A DNA stretch of 64,000 nt from Apostichopus japonicus (taxonomy: Eukaryota > Echinodermata > Holothuroidea > Aspidochirotida > Stichopodidae), in contig NC_092576.1 of assembly GCF_037975245.1 (NCBI RefSeq), positions 21,825,611-21,889,610 of the forward strand, given 5' to 3'. Below, piece after piece: positions 31,437 through 43,329 of this stretch. Numbering within the stretch: position 1 is the stretch's first letter; each line of letters begins with the position of its first letter. The position numbers and the translations under genes were made by a program. The notes beneath the pieces were generated by a model. The model did not search any database. It was not told the origin of the DNA and saw only the letters and a program-made list of their open reading frames with translations.

Positions 31437-34089
31437 CTGAAAGGAAGAAAAATAATATTTTCATGATAAGTTGAAACTGTGTTCAGGAAAATATAATAGG
31501 GCGAGGCAAAATATACATCAGTTTCAATTATATATCTTCACAAATATCAAAGTAACCTATTCCTGACAGGTAAACGCACATGTGCATTAAGCACACTAAA
31601 GTCAATATAGGAGACAGACTCGTCATTCCCTGTTAGATGAACAGACTTGATAATATGAATACCTGATATAATATATCAGCTTTATAGGAAGACAACATTA
31701 GGTTTAGACTCGTCATCTAACACTGAGTGACGTCATTAAACAATGAGTGACGTCATAATGGTGAACTTCTCACTGAGATGATTGGATGGATGCCAAGGAC
31801 GACAGAAAAGATGACGAGAAGGAAAAGAGGGCAGTATTCAAAGATAGAACTGTTTATACAATCCTTGTGGATGAATCGATGGAATGTACAAACAATGGAA
31901 ACTTTTCAAATATCCCATGAATAGTAAATTGGTTACTCCCACCCATACCCCCTTACCCCAACGCCCAACTCCATCTTATATGATATGTTGATATCGTTTA
32001 GCTAACCCTTAACGATATCCATGAAGCTTGGGAGATGCAGTTGGTAGAAAAAATCTCAAAATGGAGTAACAAGGAAAGAAAACGAAAATTAAAGTAAACA
32101 AGTGCAGATATATTATTGTTGACAAATTTCATGAAATATCATAAAATTGTATTATCTCCTCAATAGTGTATTTCTTCTAAATTTACCATGTCAGGCGCGT
32201 ATATGTATTAGAAGTCTACACAATTATTTCATGAATAAATATTTCTATCCTTGCTTTGATCCTATAGTCAATTGAAACATTGTGTCACGAGCGACTGTAT
32301 TCAGAGTACGTGTATTCAGTATATGCTGGTCAGGGTGATAAGTAGGTCACTCGTCGTGACTGACAACTTGTGCGTTTTTTCTGGAAGCGACGAGAAATGA
32401 TGGCGCTATTCGGTATTAGCGAGTACAAAATTCCAGAACATACGGGAATTAATTTTTAGCAGGTGACCGGATATCGTCGACCAACGAACAATGCACTATC
32501 AGTCGTATCTTCAAGACATGGATGATTCTCGATGTTTTTCCGTCAGGATTCCTGGAAAAGAACTTTCGGGAGATTAAACCCGGCTATAGAAGAAGAGATA
32601 TTTTTGGTGAGGAGGAGTTTAGTTTTCCGATCTGTTGTGAGAAGAAATTCATCTGAGATAAAAGATTAATTATCGAGGGGACGGACGGAGGAACCGGTGG
32701 ACTGTTTGTTTATTAGATTGGTGCGTCGTTTAACCGGGACAGGCATGACTTCGGCAGAGTTTTTCGGAGTTCACCCAGGAGGAAGCCATCCTTGGGATAC
32801 AAACGTTGAGTCGAATTGGACCAGCGGGGAACGGTTTTGCTCCTGACCAAGTCACGGGATACCAGCCTACGAGGGAGAATCCTGATATCGTTGTTTGTGA
32901 CGCAAGGAGGTCAGAACAGCTACGAAAGGAACTGAGAGCCGGCACGCGCCGCGTAAGATAAGTTAAGTAATCTTTTAAAAATTTAACGGCCGTATAATAT
33001 TGTAAAATCTGTGTGTAATATTCCAAATTTCTAGTACCAATAATCCTTGTACAAATCAGTAGAGATCGTATCATTGTAAATATATCGTTTTTGTTAACTT
33101 TCAGAAACCTCTCAGTCTTTTGGTCCTTTGAGTTTACTTCCCTGAATCTATCTAAAATTTTATTTTTATCGGCTTTGAAGGCCAAAGGAAAAACCCGGGG
33201 TCGCAACAGAGGGGGCGCTAGAAGGTGCCATTTTGTTTTATCCCACGGAAGTTGTGACACATTGCAATATGAACACAGTACGCATTGCAAGTATTTCTTC
33301 AATACAAAATACGTACGATATTTTCCCAATACATGGCCTTAAATTGAAATGAGTTTGTTAAAATACAATACATTATACACTACATGAGACTATTATATGT
33401 AGTTTGCATGTCACTAGACATTCTTAAACAGATGCATTTTTAAGTTGTATCGTTTCCCTATTTTTTGTTACCCTGGGCATTTGTCGGTTGCGACCTCAGC
33501 TCGAGGTTTGTAGCAAGCTAATTCACTTGCACCAAAAGTCTGGAAGTTTCTTTGTAACGGGTTGCCAGTTAGCTAAATAGTTTCAGGGACTCTAACTTAC
33601 TTTAGAAGGACTTGTCCTGGGATCTCCGCAACGTGTGAAACTTTACTCGCAGCTCACATTAAATGTTTTAGTCATTTAGCTATTCTAGTACATGTTTACC
33701 GCATAGAACTTTGGCGCTTTTATCTTTATTTGTTCGGGCATTGCCCTGCGTGCGTTGACTACTGCTCTGCGAAATCTTTTTACTAGACTCGGTTATTTAA
33801 TCTTTCACCTTCGGTCCATGCAGCTCTGTGGGTTATTCAGTTGATTATATTAATGTAGCCTACCTAGCACAACAGCTGTTCGTAAGTTAATAAGCCTAGG
33901 CGTCCTACCAATACCAACCAGTACTACTACTACTGACATTTTATTCAACACTACTGATCGGAACTTTCCACTACGGCTTGGCGTAATATTCTAACGCCAC
34001 CGATCGGAACTGAAATTGGTCAGCAGTGTTTTCATTACCTTTTCGTATTGGACAGCTTACTTTTTCTTATTGGAGGACTCTTTACTGCT
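31437..34089. other. Mostly unique DNA; possible solo LTR or leader at 32.3-33.2 kb
   Basis: 32283-33215 starts TGTCACGAGCGACTG and ends GGGTCGCAACA. It is GC-richer and LTR-like in its TG...CA limits, but no target duplication or primer-binding site was found. The minus frame of 199 codons across it has no recognised domain. The remainder shows nothing definable. Confidence 0.3.
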
Positions 34090-34177
34090 AGTACTAATAC
34101 TAAATGAAATAAAACTGTTAGCAAACTGCTTATCCACTAGAGAGCCTGTGTAATAGAATGTGTAAAAGTAAGTTGGC

Positions 34178-34211
34178 CTGACGTTTCGATCCTAGCAGGA
34201 TCTTCTTCAGA
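34178..34211 (-). ncRNA. Hammerhead-like motif of the Penelope-like element
   Basis: Minus strand: CTGAAGA, one extra A, stem GATCCT/AGGATC with a 3-nt loop, then GAAACGTC. It has the order of a hammerhead core with a minimal stem III (AC/GU) and a GUC site, as reported for Penelope-like pseudo-LTRs. The extra A before stem II departs from consensus. Self-cleavage, perhaps only as a dimer, is an inference. Confidence 0.45.
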
Positions 34212-34234
34212 GGCTAAATGACAAGTTACAGTTC

Positions 34235-35470
34235 TTGGACAAGCATTACCTTCAAAGACACGGGACTGCCATGGGAACCAGGATGGCTCCTTCCTTTGCA
34301 TGTCTGTTTATGTCTAGCCTTGAAGAATGCATGCTCAGTACGGCTCCCTGCCGTCCCCTTATCTGGTGGCGCTACATTGATGACATCTTCTTCATTTGGA
34401 CCAGTGATGAGGATAGCCTGCTCACCTTCATCAATCACATCAATTCTTTCCACAGCACCATCAAATTCACCTCTGATTACTCTCACCAACAGGTTAACTT
34501 TCTCGATGTGACTGTTCGCAAGGAACACGGTTCTCTCTCTACAGACTTATACACCAAGCCCACAGACACACACCAGTATCTCCATTCTTCAAGCTGCCAT
34601 CCCCGTCACTGCAAGTCTGGAATTGCCTACAGTCAAGCACTTCGTCTTCGTCGCATTTGCTCTAACAATTCCTCTTTCATTCGCCATACAGATGCTTTGG
34701 AAAAACACCTTATTGCCAGGGGCCATAGTGCCAGAAGGGTGCGTGAAGCCATTCAGAGAGTCCGCTCCCTTTCCAGATCATCTACTTTGGCAGTGAAGGA
34801 CAAAAAGGGACGAGATTGCGACAACAAGCTGCCCCTGGTTGTTACTTTCCACCCAAATCTTCCTCCCCTTCAGAAAATCACCTCTAACAACCACAACATT
34901 CTCCTCACTTCAGATAGACTCCAACGAGCCGTCCCTGAAAAACCCATCATCGCCTACAGACGACCACGCAACCTACGAGACCTTCTTGTACGTGCTGCTG
35001 TCCCACCTCTAACTTCTAACCCCACACCCATTCAGCATGGTACCTTCAAATGTGATCGCACTTCGAGATGCATCGTCTGCAGCCACCACATTGTTGAATC
35101 CAATTCCATCACCAGCCACAGCATGCAACTCACACACAAGACTAAGGGTCACATCACTTGCACTACCACCAATGTCATCTATCTGATCTCTTGTAGAGTT
35201 TGCGGCATCCAGTATGTTGGCGAAACCAAAACCGCCCTCAAGAAGCGATTCTATGGTCACAGATCCACAGTCAACACCATGAAGACTGAGACCCCAGTGG
35301 GAGAACATTTTAACCTTCCCAACCATACCATTAACGACATGTCCCTACAGGGGATTGAATCCTTAGGTAGCCGTCCTGACCTAGTACGAATCAGCAGAGA
35401 GAGGCTCTGGATGCAACGCCTTCGTACCATTCAACCTTATGGGCTGAACATTCAGGAAGGACATGACTAA
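34235..35470 (+). CDS. Penelope-like RT (C-terminal part) plus GIY-YIG endonuclease
   Basis: It has 411 codons and stops TAA. Residues 1-60 are the end of an RT palm: G.AMGTRMAPSFACLF and the catalytic YIDD at 47-50. Residues 60-110 hold the FLDV.V thumb-side words. A Cys/His cluster (CDRTSRCIVCSHH, about 283-296) precedes a GIY-YIG domain at about 314-400 (IYLISC...GIQYVGET, R and H downstream, E near the end). The family primes reverse transcription at nicks made by this endonuclease. RT motifs 1-3 and the N-terminus are missing, so the copy is dead, although what remains is open. The ATG is simply the first in frame. Confidence 0.85.
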   Translation: MDKHYLQRHGTAMGTRMAPSFACLFMSSLEECMLSTAPCRPLIWWRYIDDIFFIWTSDEDSLLTFINHINSFHSTIKFTSDYSHQQVNFLDVTVRKEHGSLSTDLYTKPTDTHQYLHSSSCHPRHCKSGIAYSQALRLRRICSNNSSFIRHTDALEKHLIARGHSARRVREAIQRVRSLSRSSTLAVKDKKGRDCDNKLPLVVTFHPNLPPLQKITSNNHNILLTSDRLQRAVPEKPIIAYRRPRNLRDLLVRAAVPPLTSNPTPIQHGTFKCDRTSRCIVCSHHIVESNSITSHSMQLTHKTKGHITCTTTNVIYLISCRVCGIQYVGETKTALKKRFYGHRSTVNTMKTETPVGEHFNLPNHTINDMSLQGIESLGSRPDLVRISRERLWMQRLRTIQPYGLNIQEGHD

Positions 35471-35750
35471 CTTTCCTCTGTCCCCTACTCCTTCTCCCCT
35501 TTCTCCCTCCCGCCCCCCTTTCACTCTTCCTCTCACAGCTCTCTTCCCCTCCATTTTTCTTCACACCTTTCTGTCTTTGTCCCTCTCTAGTTTATTCCTT
35601 ACCCTGTGCCTTTAATCCTCTCTTTGTCCCTCCACAGTTTATCTCCTTCCTCTCCTCTTCTCCTGTTGCTTTCTACTTATAATCCCCTTTCATCCATCTC
35701 ATTGTGTTCACCGTGCTCATTAACCTGTCTGTATTCTGTGGTGTTTTTGT
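35471..35750. repeat. Pyrimidine-rich (CT) tract
   Basis: About 280 bp dominated by C and T (CCTTTCTCCCTCCCGCCCCC and similar) on the plus strand. It forms the 3' UTR of the Penelope-like element. No other signal. Confidence 0.7.
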
Positions 35751-35790
35751 CCCCTCTGTAACTTGTCATTTAGCCACAGTACTAATACTA

Positions 35791-37100
35791 TTATGATTAC
35801 CGACCTGTAGTGTAACACAAGGCGAACATATCAAGAATGCAAGATCAGAGGTGAGTGTATTGATTTCGTAATACTACCTCTGATTGAGAAAACATCAGCT
35901 CTAAAGGTCAATATATAACCTGAGATGCAAATTAGGGGAGTGGCCAATACATGTCGTATATTTACAGAGTAAAGTCATATTACTCCTTGTTCCTGCAACA
36001 CAGAAGGGGGTACTTTGCCTATCCAAATATCAGTTTTGTAAAGTATTACATCGTGTTCAGATAGTATAGCGTTTCATCCAGGGGTTACTTTATGGTCCCA
36101 ATTTAGAATGTGTGGTGTTTTGGCATATTGGTCGTATATTTATGGACGTTTAATTTGGCAACGTGTTAATGCACGTTGCGGAACCGGGAGCTAATCCAGG
36201 CATTATCCTGTATTGTTGAGGTCTTATTATGAGCCCAATAATTACATAATTTTAATTCCCGGAAGTGATTTATGCATATAAGTTTTGAATATCTAGCCAT
36301 AATGAGATGTTATGGCTAGATATATGTAAATTGGCATACTTAATGTACATCGAGATGGTGACGTAAAAAGTGTAATATGCTAAGTACATCTCCTTAAGTG
36401 AAGACAATTTGATTAAGATATTTGTTAATCTCATTGATTTCATTATTCCTTTTCTAAAAGACTTACAGCTTATTTTCTTTTCAGAAGAATACTACAATTT
36501 TTTTAGTTATATGTAATGTTATGTTTGAGACGTTAAATTAAGCAATGTCACAGTTATGGTAATTATGTTGTCTCAAAGTCATAGATGTTATGTTTGTAGT
36601 AAATGTAAAACAACTTTGTGCTCAGTTTTGATTTATCATACCGATGCTCTTGAATTATTAACAGACTTTTATCCAGTGCATGTCATGTTAGTAAAAATAT
36701 ATATATTTATGTTTACATACTGGTGTATATTTTAAAGTTTCTACGTTTGTAATAAACGTGGGTACACCAAAAATTAAGATTTTATCTTTGTTTCTGTATT
36801 ATTTGGCACACTCAGATCTCCAAAACATCTGCGACAATAACAATAAGGAATGATGAGGATGGAAGGCCCGAACGTTGCAATTCTAAATGACGTTCCATGT
36901 GAGGTTATCAATTTCAACTACGATAGCCCGCATCAACTTTCTTTTACGATCATTTGTCATCTTGGGTGTTCTGCGAGCTCTTAATTTAACAACACTTCCA
37001 AGATAGACATGAAACTTGAAACATGTGTGATGATTAAAGAATCTTGAAGGAACCTTTTATGAATTTCAACGCTCTTCGTTATCATTTACAGCAATACGGA
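35791..37100. other. Unique DNA with one perfect hairpin
   Basis: The only structure noted is a 14-bp perfect inverted repeat (ATATCTAGCCATAA, 7-nt loop) at 36289-36323. It lacks a T-run or pol III boxes. No coding signal was found. Confidence 0.4.
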
Positions 37101-37109
37101 AGTAGCTAT

Positions 37110-37360
37110 AAAGGTGCAGAATACGGGGGCAGTAGACAGGGCAGCTATACGTGGGCAGAAATACTGTAACGTGGGCAGAAATACTGTACGTGGGCAGAAA
37201 TACTGTACGTGGGCAGATATACGGGAGGGCTATACAGGGGCAGCTACACAGGGCAGATATAAAGGGGCATTAATTCGGGGGTAGCTATTCGGGGCATATA
37301 TACAGAAGGCAGCTATACAGGGGCAGCTGTAGGGTTAGCTATACCAAGGCAGCTACAACA
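37110..37360. repeat. Minisatellite, ~20-bp GGGCAG-containing unit
   Basis: ACGTGGGCAGAAATACTGT is repeated about four times (37140-37210) and surrounded by looser GGGGCAGCTATACAG units. Confidence 0.8.
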
Positions 37361-38084
37361 ATGTACAGGGTCGGTTAAGAATATTGTTTTACGTCTGTTA
37401 CATCTGTTGTATGTGTGATATGGCTAATATTTCACTGAAATTAAATGAACATAATAACACCTGATATGTTCATGACACTCTATACGGTCTTTGGAAACCA
37501 AACTTGAAGATCAATATATGTACATTCACAACCCACAAAAATAGAAACACAGCATATACATCAAAATATTGCACAATATGTAACAAACCTGCAGTTTAAA
37601 GGTATGTATGCTAACTATATAGGCCTATATTTACAATAGGGATTCGGGTGTATCAGTATAAGATTAGTGTTGTTAGCGCTGGATGATATTCAGGAAAACA
37701 ACGCTCCCGCCCATAACTCTATATTTTGTATTGTTATAATATGCACTTGGGGAGAATTGTTTGAATTTTAAGTAGTTGTTTGAGTTATGAGAGAAACACT
37801 GGGCTACTCTCAGGGTCAAAAAGGAAGGAAATTGGACCGACGTTCTGCAGTAGAAGTAAGAGGAAGGGATCTGGAAGTCATGTTGTATTAAACATTTTAT
37901 ATTTTATGCAGGCTACACCCCCTATCTTGATATTAATAATGAATGTGAATGAACAAAACAGAGGGCGTACTTTGATATCAGCAGTAGCTGCCATAAAGGT
38001 GAATTATCTCTTACCTGCCATCGACCGGTCTGTAAATTCAGACGACGAGAAGATGATGAATAGATACCCTCATTCCAAACTGTA
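37361..38084. other. No feature recognised
   Basis: Only a chance 101-codon frame (37780-38085) that overlaps the start of the duplicated module. No splice sites or homology were seen. Confidence 0.35.
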
Positions 38085-40290
38085 AGAATAAAATGAAAGA
38101 GACTAATGACAGTATCAGTGCTTACTTAATTTTTATTGGTCTGTATTGAAACCGTAAACATTGTATTCACCGGTTTATGTTTTCCCTCGATGATAACTTC
38201 ACATCAGCTGAGTAATCAATCTAGTTGATTCCTTAAAAATGATCTTATCAGTTTACCATCATTATCATCTCAGTAATATAGCTGATTAGTTTATAATCCT
38301 TATATCTCAGTAAGATTACCGATCGGTTTACCATCATTATCATCTCAGTAATATAGCTGATTAGTTTATAATCCTTATATCTCAGTAAGATTACCGATCG
38401 GTTTACCATCATTATCATCTCAGTAATATAGCTGATCAGTTTATAATCCTTATATCTCAGTAAGATTACCGATCGGTTTACCATCATTATCATCTCAGTA
38501 ATATAGCTGATTAGTTTATAATCCTTATATCTGAGAAAGATTACCGATCGGTTTACTATCATTATCATCTCAGTAATATAGCTGATCAGTTTATAATCCT
38601 TATATCTCAGTAAAATTACCGATCAGTTTACTATCATTATTATCTCAGTAATATAGCTAATCAGTTTATAATCCTTATATCTGAGTAAGATTACCCATCG
38701 GTTTACCATCATTATCATCTCAGTAATATAGCTGATCAGTTTATAATCCTTATATCTGAGTAAGATTACCGACCGGTTTACCATCATTATCATCTCAGTA
38801 ATATAGCTGATCAGTTTATAATTCTTATATCTGAGTAAGTTTACCGATCGGTTTACCATCATTATCATCTCAGTAATATAGCTGATCAGTTTATAATCCT
38901 TATATCTGAGAAAGATTACCGATCAGTTTACCATCATTATCATCTCAGTAATATAGCTGATCAGTTTATAATTCTTATATCTCAGTAAGATTACCGATCA
39001 GTTTACCATCATTATCATCTCAGTAATATAGCTGATCAGTTTATAATCCTTATATCTGAGAAAGATTACCAATATAATATAACAGGTCTGTTGTACACTC
39101 ATCCTACATACAACATGTGAAACAACTCAAATAGGAAGGAATGGTGGACTACGTTAGGAAACCAAATCATGATAGTCGAGTATTCGATGCTCAGATAATA
39201 ATTCATGAGACGATGAACTGATCAGAGAACACTCAACATCAGTGACGTCATCAAAGATCATGAAATCTACGATGATAATAGAAAAGAAAACTAGAAGTAT
39301 TTGTCATTACTTTAATATAGAGTAAAATTATGGAGCTACAAGACTAGACAAATCATCGTCATAATCATGTGATCACATTTCCGATGTCGTAAGAGTATGT
39401 CAGTATTTATATGTGTTGTTTCCAGCCACTTTCTTAGGTATGTTTGTTTTTAACTGTATGAAGACTAAAGACATCAATCTCTTTACAAAAATATTGTGGA
39501 GGAGGAAGGTATCTATATTCTATTCAAACATGGTGTTATTATTACTCGACAAACACAATGATAACATTTCCTAAGAAATTTTAAGAAACCTACGTTAAAT
39601 AAAGGTAAAATATAGGTTGTTAAATTCACATATATTTCTTATGCTTTCCCTAATATTATTTCCCAATTTTTATTTATACTAATATTTTTTGCAAGGCAAA
39701 TCATTCATGGAAGTTAATGTTTGCCAATACCTTCATATTGTACTTTTTTCAAGCGTCGACCAAGAGGGTGGTGGGGATCCCCCTACCACCACCATCACGC
39801 ATTTCAAACTTACATAGCAGTTCAAAGTTGTTATATCACAATGTTGCGTTTAGCCTTACATATTAGACATAATATAAGTCAACTATGCCTCAGAAGGTAT
39901 CATTTGAAGTCTTAAGTTTCCTTTTTTCTGGAAAAGGACTACAGACCCACTCCCCCCCCCCCACCCCCTACACTTTTCATGCTGGTTTTACCAACCTTCT
40001 GTACCAAACATAACGAATGTTTATTCTTTGCGTTGATAACATCTTTGATGTGGTAAAGTCTTTGATGTTATCATACTGAGCTAATATTACCCATAGGGTA
40101 CTTGAAGTACTGTACATGTAGTCCCTACGGTTCTGTTACATTTTTGGTCTCTGTATAGTGTTCGCTTATTTTTTTTTTCCGTCATTATACACGGCCAGTG
40201 ATATCCGCTGATACAGATGTTGCTTTTATTTTCAATGTATTCAGAGACTGCAGTTTATAAAGGGATCACAGACGAGAACTAAAATAATAC
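38085..40290. repeat. Segmental duplication, partial copy B
   Basis: Starts near AATAAAATGAAAGAGACTAATGAC and follows A (24000-25997 and 29605-29895) and C (60760-61872). It lacks both the LINE insert at 24048 and the CAGTACCGCC element at 25999, and so supplies both empty sites. It carries the largest 75-bp array. Confidence 0.85.
38240..39075. repeat. 75-bp dimeric satellite, copy B (about 11 units)
   Basis: Clean 75-bp periodicity (for example 38256 to 38331). One minus-strand frame is open over many units because 75 is divisible by three, repeating MIMMVNRSVILLRYKDYK and so on. The frame is not conserved in A or C, so I treat it as a satellite and not a protein. Confidence 0.95.
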
Positions 40291-41790
40291 AGTAGGCCTA
40301 TACCTTTCTCCGAGATTTATATATCACTAATCCTGAGTTATACCAGTCTCCTTGCTGTAGTACTCATAATTTACATCACTATCGTTGTGTAAGTAAATAT
40401 AATTAGGAATGTGTCAGGTATTGTGTTGATCTCACAACATTCAACTTAGAAATGCGTCTCACAAATTTCAGATAAACAAAGTACAAAATACTTTAGGACA
40501 TTTAATGTAATATATAGCATGCTTAACGTGGGAGCCAATACGCCTTCACTCACCCAATGACTTCGATAAACATTAAGTTCATTGCTATGTTAGATTTTGC
40601 GGCTTTATTCTGTAATTCAGATTGATAGAATAGTTTAAGCGTAGATGTGGATATGTTTTATGTGTGGGTGGGTGTTTGTGTTGGGGGGGGGGTTGGCAGA
40701 CTCCCAGGGGTATTAAAACTTTCATTGGAAGGGGAAAGCACAACAAAACCTTACACGATCATTGTCGCAGTGTAATTTAGTTGCCCAAAGTGTATGATAC
40801 AATTACATTTGGGAAAGAGAGTTAAAGCATAGATTGATGTGATGGCTACTCACAAAACTTTATGATAGGGCAGTGATTGTGAAAGAGCGAAATCAAAGGA
40901 ATATGTTGTTAAGTGTACAGTGTTGTTAGGTATATATTATTCGGTTCGTTGTTACCATCACAAGATTCTGTTTGGGTGTCTTCTACCTACAAATGGGCAG
41001 AAATGTGCTGTTGATTCATTACTCTCTTGTATGTGAATCAACAACAAACAACAAGTCAACAGACCTTCACATAGTTGGTTAAGCCTTTAAATAAATGTGC
41101 GAAATTTGAAATGTGTCCATTATGACGCCATCGTGACAATACCTTTCACATTTCTTGACTTCAAGGATGATGGAATGGATCCAACCGGAATAGTGTCTGG
41201 CAGATCGTGAAACCAAAACCTATGGAGAGAAGTAGAATAATCATCGTGTAAGACGTAGAAGAATGTCCTCCTAGTAAGGTTTAATGTTTACCAAATCAAT
41301 AAAAATAAGCAAAGTTAACAACAAATAACAAGGAAATAATCACACCTGATTGATCATTATGAGCCTTGTGTTTCAACGTTTGCACAAAAAATAAATTAGA
41401 ATGGGTATATTAATGTAGATAATAATGATGGTAGTTGGAACTGCTGTATGCAAATATATGTGGTTGATAGTAGTTGTGAAATGTATAGCCGTCCACATTA
41501 TCAGAATTAGCTAATTGTGCGTATGTTTTACGCTAAGTTGTTCAGACATGTATAAATACAACAGTGTACACAACAAACGGAGTAATACAGGTTCCTTGTA
41601 ACAACCGCATGCCCTTTCCGCTAGGATCACATGATCGTGTGCTATTTTCGATAAATGTATTGATTTTATATGTTCGTCTTCGTGACTCCTTCTCACTTTA
41701 AATGAGATTGGTCAAGTTCACTGTTAAAATATGAAATTTAGAAATAATGAATCTTAAAGCTGAAATATTGTTTCTTAAACTTAAAACTTA
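40291..41790. other. Mostly unique DNA with one weak exon candidate
   Basis: A minus-strand acceptor (CTTCTCTCCATAG, before 41219) and a weak donor (AAAG|GTATTG, after 41143) bound a 77-nt open stretch. Two frames are open, so it is not called as a CDS. A poly-G run occurs near 40685. Confidence 0.3.
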
Positions 41791-43016
41791 ACAAGAGCCC
41801 AAGGGCACTGTGGTTCCTTGCATAGGGGTATATAACAACAGACATAATATTATCATAGTAAGATTGGGCTCAAATAGTCCAAGTAATTGTGGTCCTACAT
41901 GTACTAATAAAGTAACCAACACTATAGCCAACACTTTTGTGATCACAAATTGTGATCAGATTTTTGAAGGCACTTTTGAGATCTGAATATGGCGTAGAAA
42001 ATGTAAGAAATATAAGGTCACCTACAAGCAGGTCAACAGATATTGGCGACCTCAGATCACCAGATCCCAATATATAAACGGTGTCACACTTTGGCACTGG
42101 GAGTTATTACATTAAATGTCTGAAAATTAACTTTGATATTGTATAACTTCACACACAAAGGTCACCTGGGGTCAACCCATTGACATTTTTGATCGGAAGG
42201 TACCTTTGATATCCAAATCTAGCATCAAAACGAAACATTTTCTTGTTTGCCCGTTTTCTCCCAAAATAAGCACATTTTTTCTAATGTGACCTTTGACCTT
42301 TTGACCTTGGTTTTAGATGTAGTTTAATCTCCTGATTCCAAAAATCAACACTACAAGTCTGTACAGCCATCCTAACTCCGACCGAAAACTTTGACCCCAT
42401 ATAACTTCACACACAAAGGTCACACGGGGTCAACCTATTGACATTTATGATCAGAAGGAACCTTTGACATTTGAAAATAGCATCAAAACTGTAAAAATTC
42501 CCAAAACACTTAAAGGTCACCAGAGGTAAAATTGAGGTCAAGGGTAACCCAGATGCGGGTCGACAATTGGATTACATTGAAGCAATTCCCAACCCTAACA
42601 GACATTTCGTTCTCAAGTTATCGCAAAAATACTTGTTTTTTAGCATTAATTGACCTTAATTATGTTGGATAACATGAACATTAAGTTTCAAAATGTTCCC
42701 CTAACCAGTTCACAACTTGTCCCAAAATATCTACCTTGTCGCACATTGGCACTGGGAGTTATTGCAATTTTAATATTTTGGGTGTTTGGACTCTAACTGA
42801 CCTTTGGTGACCTTCACATACACCAAAAACAATAGGGCACACGTTCATACTATGGCAAATCTATATACCAAGTTTCAGTTAAGTCCAACTTTCCCTTGTT
42901 GAGTTACGGCGTACCCAAGCAAGTGTCACAGACGCACACACACACACGCATACACGCACACACACGCCAACCTGAATACATAGGTTCCTTTGCTTTTAGC
43001 AAGGAACCAAAAACAG
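41791..43016. repeat. Interspersed repeat with TGACCTTTGACC words and short terminal inversion
   Basis: It lies between GGTTCCTTGC (41812) and GCAAGGAACC (42999). It contains two diverged direct repeats (ACACAAAGGTCAC..GGGGTCAACC at about 42150 and 42412), a CA run (42936-42965), and many GACCTTTGACC motifs. It looks like a non-autonomous element of the kind dispersed in invertebrate genomes. The target duplication was not resolved. Confidence 0.45.
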
Positions 43017-43329
43017 GGAAACGTCGGCAAAAGTTCCCTACAAACAAGTTTTGGAGCATGTGCAAAAAAGGCTTGCACAACTGTGTTTCAGCCTGATTTG
43101 GACATAAATCGGTGAAAAAGTCATAGAATGAGATACAATTCTGGAATAAAAAATAGTAACTATTGTTGGCCTATATGATATATGCTTGCTCTGGAAGTTC
43201 CAGAGAAAAAGAATTTTGTATGAAGACGCTGAAACTTTTTTAAGAGAAGAGAGAGTCCCACTTACTGTTACAATATCTCTATACATGTAATGTATTGAGA
43301 TAACATGGAGGTGTATAAGTTAATGGGCG

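Larger units (their letters stand above)
34103..35777 (+). mobile_element. 5'-truncated Penelope-like element with 13-bp TSD
   Basis: Flanked by the direct repeat AGTACTAATACTA (34090-34102 and 35778-35790). The left part has a pseudo-LTR-like leader with a hammerhead-like motif. A 19-bp inverted repeat (GGCTAAATGACAAGTTACA at 34212, complement at 35757) brackets the coding region. Variable TSDs, GIY-YIG endonuclease and terminal inversions are usual for Penelope-like elements. A CT-rich tract (35471-35750) follows the stop codon. Confidence 0.85.

Noticed and set aside
32283-33215. Solo LTR
   Set aside because: TG...CA ends only; no target duplication, primer-binding site or second copy seen.
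32730-33329. 199-residue minus-strand frame
   Set aside because: No domain, no splice context, atypical composition; overlaps a possible LTR-like segment.
38248-38868. Repetitive 25-residue protein encoded by the satellite
   Set aside because: The unit is 75 bp, so any stop-free frame stays open. The frame is interrupted in A and C.
38240-39075. CRISPR array
   Set aside because: Units are contiguous 75-bp copies without unique spacers, in an animal genome.
41143-41219. 77-nt exon with strong acceptor
   Set aside because: Donor is weak and two frames are open, so no reading can be preferred.
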